Assembly: GCF_964204645.1 (NCBI RefSeq) | Contig: NC_134027.1 | Coordinates: 8,172,485-8,236,484, forward strand | From: Tubulanus polymorphus | Lineage: Eukaryota; Nemertea; Palaeonemertea; Tubulaniformes; Tubulanidae | Direction: 5' to 3' | DNA: 64,000 nucleotides | Shown: positions 60,701 through 64,000 of the stretch, one piece after another | How the letters are laid out: every line of letters starts with the position of its first letter | Numbering within the stretch: the stretch's first letter is position 1 | The notes under the pieces: model-generated | Databases searched by the model: none | Seen by the model: the letters and a program-made list of their open reading frames with translations, nothing else | Told to the model about the DNA's origin: nothing | Translations under genes and position numbers: made by a program

Positions 60701-63666
60701 AGCAGAATATACAAAACTATCCTTACACGCCAATATCTTAATGGCACCTAGAACAATACAGTAAATCAATCGACTTGATTAGATAGAAAAGATTATCTCA
60801 TATAGTATATTGTAGTTGAAAATATGTTTGTTCATTCATAAGTGCTGCGAAATTGTTCTGAAAAATTCTATTGGACAAGGAATTTCAAACAAAAAACTAA
60901 TTCAAGTGTGATTGTAAGATATGACCGTCAAAACAAAAAAAATCTTTTTCTTCATACACATAATATACGTTCGCACTTCCTTCAACATGTAGATATGTAC
61001 ATTCAGTTCAATGGGTCCATGCTTATTGTGTTCGTTAAAACAGAAACTACATCAAAAGTGAAGATACGCCGCGAGTAAGAAGCTGAATGAATGTCGACCT
61101 ACCTCATCTTGTTTATGCGTGAGCGCGTCTCGTAAATCGATGATCAGAGCCTCGCATTTGCCGATTTTCTCCTGCGCGACGGATAGTTCGTCTTGCGAGT
61201 GATTCACCTCGGTCGTTAGTTGTTGAATAACGTCTTCGCACTGTTCTAACTGACCCTGTCGATCGTCCAGTTGTTTCGACAGATTATCCAGCTCCAACTG
61301 TAACTTCTCGATGCAAGCTTCGTTGTCGCCTTCCTAGATACACAAATAAATCCATAAATGTAACCGAAAAATTCCAGACTATGGAAATAATTGCTCATTT
61401 TCAAACTATACTTCACTTACTCGATTCTTTGATTCCGTGAGTCTTTCCTGAGTATTTTTCACCGTTGCCTCGAGATGACTGATCTGATTCATACACTGGT
61501 TATATTTCTGTTTGTAATGATTCAGCTGATCTTCGAGGTGAGTAGCGGTATCGCGACTTTGTTCCGCTTGATCTTCGAGCACCATGATCTGCTGTTTGCT
61601 TTCGGTGAGTTTCACTTCTTGTTCGCGACACATTCCTTGTTGACGCGACAACTGAAATTTACCAACAGTAATCATTATGATTTCGTTCATGGCTCTTAAT
61701 TTGACTCAAGTTTTTGAACAAAGAACTTTGTGAAATACATTCATCCGTGAATGCATGAAGCAATTATGATGACTTTTAATTCAGATCTAAGGAGCTAATT
61801 CAAAATAAGAATAGGCTAAACATAAAAGGGCCTACTGTGTAATGTATGCATTATACCAAGTCCTCAGTCCTCATACAAGACCCACAAGGTCACGCGTACA
61901 AGGAAGCCAGGTTTATCTGCACCGTGTCACCTGGAGGCGACACTTTGCGAGCAAGGATTGTAATCATCATTGGACTTATAATATGTTTGCGAAATACGGA
62001 AAATCATCTAATACAATTTAAAAGCATACGAGTACCTGGTACATCAAATCAGTTAGCAAGAATTATAGAAAAAATATCAGAAAATCAATGATCAAGCGTT
62101 CAAATTGAAGACAGATTGTAAGATGGATATCTATAAAATAATGTCTCAATACCATCCCAGTAATTGGAAAAGCTGCCTTCAACTGGTTATAATATCAAGA
62201 TACAAATTTGGTAATTTTGTAAATAAAAAAATCATCACAACGTTAGTTGAATAATTAATTCAATTCATCGTAAAATTAAGTCTAGTGCATAGCACAAACA
62301 ATTCCTGCTCATTTTCTTACCATCTCCTTAGACTCTTTACAATAAATTTTAATCTGACGAATAATAAGACATAAACAGGTCAATACAAATTTGCTTCAGC
62401 TAATTCACGTTGCCCGAGAGGATTTTTCATAAAAAGCATTGAGAAGATGAAAAAATGAAAATAAAATCCAAATGAAAATCAACGTACCTCACTTTCTGTT
62501 CGATTCAGATCGGATTTTAACGCGTGTACTTCGTCTTGCAGTTGACCGATCACGTCTTTTTGTTCATTATTCGTGCGATCGTGGTCTTCCAGTTCGTGTC
62601 TCACACCTTCCAGTTCCTCGGCGAGCATTTCGATATCTTGATGATAACGTGCCACCTCCTCGGCGTGTGATGTCCGCGACAGTTGCAACTCGGATTTCAA
62701 CTGATCGATAGTTTTCAGATGGTTTTTAATCTCTTGCAGCGAGATTTGATGATCGTGTTGCAGTTGTTGGATCTTTCGTTCATGACCAGCCACCTGTAAC
62801 AAAACAGAAAATTGTAATTTCGACGAAATATTTTCCTTGATATCTTTTTTCGATGACTGCATGTTATAGGCGTCCTCAGTCCTTCTACAAGACCCACAAG
62901 GTCATACGTACAAGGAAGGCAGGTTTATCTGCACCATGTCACCTGGAGGCGACACTTTGCGAGCAAGGATTGTAATCATCATTGGACGTATGCACACAAA
63001 ACACAATAACTATTCAAATTGGTGGATGAATATTCATTAAGTAGATATCTCCACAACATCATCAGATGTCGACAGAAGATCTATTCAAGAGCGTTTACCT
63101 GTTCGTCTTTGAGTTCCATCTGAGTGTGGAAAGACCGAAGATCACCTTGTAATTGTTTCACACGTCCATTGAGTCTTTCAACTTCATCTTCTTTGATATT
63201 CACCTTAAATCAAAAGATGATAGATCAACTGACAATGGAGGATTACATAGCATACACAGATTCTACCAATTCAAAATTATCGAAATGTTTTAATGGTATT
63301 CCACTGTACTGCATTTAATGGAATTACCTCTTCTACGCTGCCATTATATTTATATTGCATAGTGTCTAAGTCTGTTCTGAGCTTGATAATATTTTCATCC
63401 CTGTTTGCAACCTAAATCAAAATAATACATCCTAGTTCAATGCAAAAAATGCATGTAATAGACGATGAATTCTGAAAAAGATGACAGCAAATTTCTACCT
63501 CATTTTGACAGGTCCTATGTTTTTCTTTTGATATGGTAAGCTCCATTTCGAGGTCATGACTGGTTTCTTTAAGAATACCCAATTCCTGAGTAACTTTACT
63601 TAATGTAGAATTCATTTGCGAGTTCTCTATCTTCAATCGTTCGATGGTAGATTCATTTTTCAACAC
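51588..63666 (-). CDS. Long coiled-coil protein, 5'-partial, 23 exons in window
   Basis: Twenty-three exons joined in frame give 1296 residues and a TGA at 51588-51590; the 5' part lies beyond 64000. Almost the whole protein is heptad-rich (Glu, Gln, Lys, Leu) with no globular domain seen and a short Ser/Arg/Pro tail (ending RAVSPSHR). The first 15 exons are phase 0-0 and mostly multiples of 28 codons; the last eight have mixed phases. Exons often start with a hydrophobic residue and end in Glu on a GAG|GT boundary. Such proteins act as rods or scaffolds in centrosomes, cilia, sperm tails or Golgi. Conserved-looking patches near the C-terminus are VNQWVQEQK and ALDKSYWIQRVGE. I do not firmly recognise the family; PMFBP1-like or CCDC18-like are candidates, and I give no symbol. 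It converges with nkd. Confidence 0.9.
51796..51888 (-). CDS. Coiled-coil gene exon v
   Basis: 31 codons, phase 0-0, LRSAISKAMEEQ through ALDKSYWIQRVGE. This and the next exon look the least repetitive and are the best query for identifying the family. Confidence 0.9.
52122..52172 (-). CDS. Coiled-coil gene exon u
   Basis: 17 codons, phase 0-0, DIMKDEKAAKYKADNEK, bounded by CCCCCAG and GTATGC. Confidence 0.83.
52674..52953 (-). CDS. Coiled-coil gene exon t
   Basis: 280 bases; the first base completes a Glu codon, then NEQDVDMKEK to EQGRDA. Leu/Gln-rich heptads continue to near the end. Confidence 0.92.
53046..53116 (-). CDS. Coiled-coil gene exon s
   Basis: 71 bases, ALQTHSSHQQ to RLEEH plus two bases, donor GTAAGT. 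Confidence 0.87.
53255..53348 (-). CDS. Coiled-coil gene exon r
   Basis: 94 bases; the first base completes a Glu codon, then QLMDQVANLQ to SERLK, ending in phase 0. Confidence 0.88.
53452..53493 (-). CDS. Coiled-coil gene exon q
   Basis: 42 bases, phase 2 to 2, giving EQSKAILALTNEK. Supported by phase fit with exons on both sides; short, so some doubt remains. Confidence 0.78.
54495..54667 (-). CDS. Coiled-coil gene exon p
   Basis: 173 bases: 57 codons plus two bases, SEKLKDEIEL to NQWVQEQ. From here the exon phases become irregular, so the C-terminal part was not built from the same modules. Confidence 0.9.
54874..55041 (-). CDS. Coiled-coil gene exon o
   Basis: 56 codons, phase 0-0, LRCCEKRVGE to FRSKLDE, donor GTCAGT. 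Last of the regular modules. Confidence 0.9.
55153..55236 (-). CDS. Coiled-coil gene exon n
   Basis: 28 codons, phase 0-0, INVYEDKMKV to ASEDE, too short to stand out alone but in step with both neighbours. Confidence 0.87.
55325..55492 (-). CDS. Coiled-coil gene exon m
   Basis: 56 codons, phase 0-0, YMETQQKVQD to QSLVEE. Confidence 0.9.
55586..56005 (-). CDS. Coiled-coil gene exon l (largest)
   Basis: 140 codons (five 28-residue units), phase 0-0, VEQQDSLLAQ to KQCHNE. The clearest uninterrupted heptad region in the gene. Confidence 0.93.
56091..56426 (-). CDS. Coiled-coil gene exon k
   Basis: 112 codons (four 28-residue units), phase 0-0, LAHHEEKLML to EKMLAEQ. Confidence 0.92.
56550..56717 (-). 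CDS. Coiled-coil gene exon j
   Basis: 56 codons, phase 0-0, IEVLESTIRD to RESTQE. Confidence 0.9.
56899..57141 (-). CDS. Coiled-coil gene exon i
   Basis: 81 codons, phase 0-0, IGRLEQNLQQ to NKKVEE. Eleven heptads plus four residues, a second possible stutter. Confidence 0.9.
58417..58584 (-). CDS. Coiled-coil gene exon h
   Basis: 56 codons, phase 0-0, WLEQEEKIQQ to NTAAKE, bounded by TTCCAG and GTTGGT. Confidence 0.9.
58695..58778 (-). CDS. Coiled-coil gene exon g
   Basis: 28 codons, phase 0-0, NEQLAHRSEN to RHTDDE. Could be joined to exon f or to the candidate internal first exon. Confidence 0.88.
59287..59457 (-). CDS. Candidate alternative first exon of the coiled-coil gene
   Basis: An ATG at 59455-59457 opens 57 codons, MSYELHRYASHDSVLRIEYP to EIIHSL, ending at a GTATGA donor in phase 0, exactly what exon g requires. 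Unlike its neighbours the peptide is not heptad-like: it is mixed, with aromatics and prolines. The frame stays open upstream to an ACAG at about 59545, so it could instead be an internal exon. TATA-like words lie just upstream on the - strand. I infer an internal promoter giving a shorter isoform; splicing is not shown. Confidence 0.5.
61103..61333 (-). CDS. Coiled-coil gene exon f
   Basis: 77 codons (11 heptads), phase 0-0, EGDNEACIEK to THKQDE. It is followed by a 2.3-kb intron that contains the candidate internal first exon. Confidence 0.9.
61421..61651 (-). CDS. Coiled-coil gene exon e
   Basis: 77 codons (11 heptads), phase 0-0, LSRQQGMCRE to TESKNR. Same length as the next exon. Confidence 0.9.
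61861..61975 (+). repeat. 115-bp repeat copy 1 in coiled-coil gene intron
   Basis: Near identical to 62873-62987: 6 differences in 115. Contains hairpins GACCCACAAGGTC and TGTCACCTGGAGGCGACA. Read on the + strand the frame is open in both copies (..YKEARFICTVSPGGDTLRA..). Confidence 0.85.
62488..62793 (-). CDS. Coiled-coil gene exon d
   Basis: 102 codons, phase 0-0, VAGHERKIQQ to NRTESE. The length is 14 heptads plus four residues, the signature size of a heptad stutter. Confidence 0.9.
62873..62987 (+). repeat. 115-bp repeat copy 2 in the next intron
   Basis: Same length and orientation as copy 1, with no gaps. Antisense to the host gene. Family not recognised; a SINE core or a fragment of a mobile-element gene are both possible. 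Confidence 0.85.
63099..63203 (-). CDS. Coiled-coil gene exon c
   Basis: 35 codons (five heptads), phase 0-0, VNIKEDEVER to ELKDEQ, bounded by TTAAG and GTAAAC. Confidence 0.85.
63328..63411 (-). CDS. Coiled-coil gene exon b
   Basis: 28 codons, phase 0-0, VANRDENIIK to NGSVEE: a single four-heptad module between TTTAG and GTAATT. Confidence 0.85.
63499..63666 (-). CDS. Coiled-coil gene exon a
   Basis: 56 codons, phase 0-0, from VLKNESTIER to RTCQNE. The acceptor (ATTAG on the - strand) implies at least one more upstream exon outside the window. Confidence 0.88.
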
Positions 63667-64000
63667 CTAATGATAAGAAAATACAGCCCTTAGAGGAACT
63701 GATTCTTGAAGATTTCTGAGACACAACACAGAATGAACATTAGATTCATATGGCTCTTCAGTTCTGCAGTCATTCCTACCTCCCTGAGTCAAATCTAACC
63801 GACCACATGTCAGTAGAGAGAAGACTAACAGGAAGGCTAACAGCCCACATATCTAGCTGTATTCTGGACCCCTGCGTTTTCATCATTTCAACCTATGATA
63901 ACTAATGATTTTCTTCTATCATTTTTAAAGCCAAAGCAAGTGATTCGAACAAGCCAAATGCGCATGACCTTTGCATTATTTTATGCGTTATTACAATTTT
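63667..64000 (-). other. Intron at the window edge
   Basis: Belongs to the coiled-coil gene upstream of exon a. No further exon or repeat was recognised. Confidence 0.6.

Noticed and set aside
1-64000. CRISPR arrays, operons, phage or viral gene clusters
   Set aside because: No spaced direct repeats, no adjoining co-directional ORFs, and clear spliced animal genes instead.

Overview
The window is a piece of an animal nuclear genome. It is AT-rich by eye, intron-dense, full of short non-autonomous transposon copies, and has canonical GT..AG introns. Gene content and repeat style fit a marine invertebrate, probably a lophotrochozoan (mollusc, annelid or brachiopod); this placement is inference. 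Nothing prokaryotic was seen: no operons, CRISPR arrays, tRNA or rRNA genes.

Two protein-coding genes can be assembled exon by exon, and they converge. On the + strand (5243-42170) is a complete naked cuticle (nkd) gene, encoding a Dishevelled-binding Wnt antagonist. Seven coding exons join in consistent phase into a 491-residue protein. It has an N-terminal MGKIHSKH myristoylation start, one EF-hand, an RSRSHEP block and the family's histidine-rich C-terminus. Intron 2 is about 25.7 kb and holds most of the repeats, plus CpG-richer patches that may be regulatory. One patch (29931-30294) has three TCF-type GATCAAAG sites and a helper-like site.

On the - strand (63666 down to 51588) are the last 23 exons of a long coiled-coil protein: 1296 residues in the window, with the 5' end beyond 64000. 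Its first 15 exons here all begin and end at codon boundaries. Most are 28, 56, 112 or 140 codons (others 35 and 77), so they are heptad-length modules like those of a myosin rod. An extra ATG-containing exon (59287-59457) could provide an internal start for a shorter isoform. The family is not certain; long sperm or centrosome coiled-coil proteins such as PMFBP1 or CCDC18 are candidates.

The rest is intergenic or intronic. 1-5242 lies upstream of nkd, and 42171-51587 separates the two 3' ends. These stretches contain at least eight MITE-like repeat families, a decayed non-LTR retrotransposon 3' end (8319-8608), an 18-bp minisatellite (22861-23054), a hammerhead-like motif (45747-45789), and a 115-bp element present in two neighbouring introns of the coiled-coil gene. 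No new multi-gene system was found. The most interesting items are the heptad-modular exon layout, the internal start exon, the repeated 115-bp element, the hammerhead-like motif and the intronic duplication that copies an nkd splice donor.
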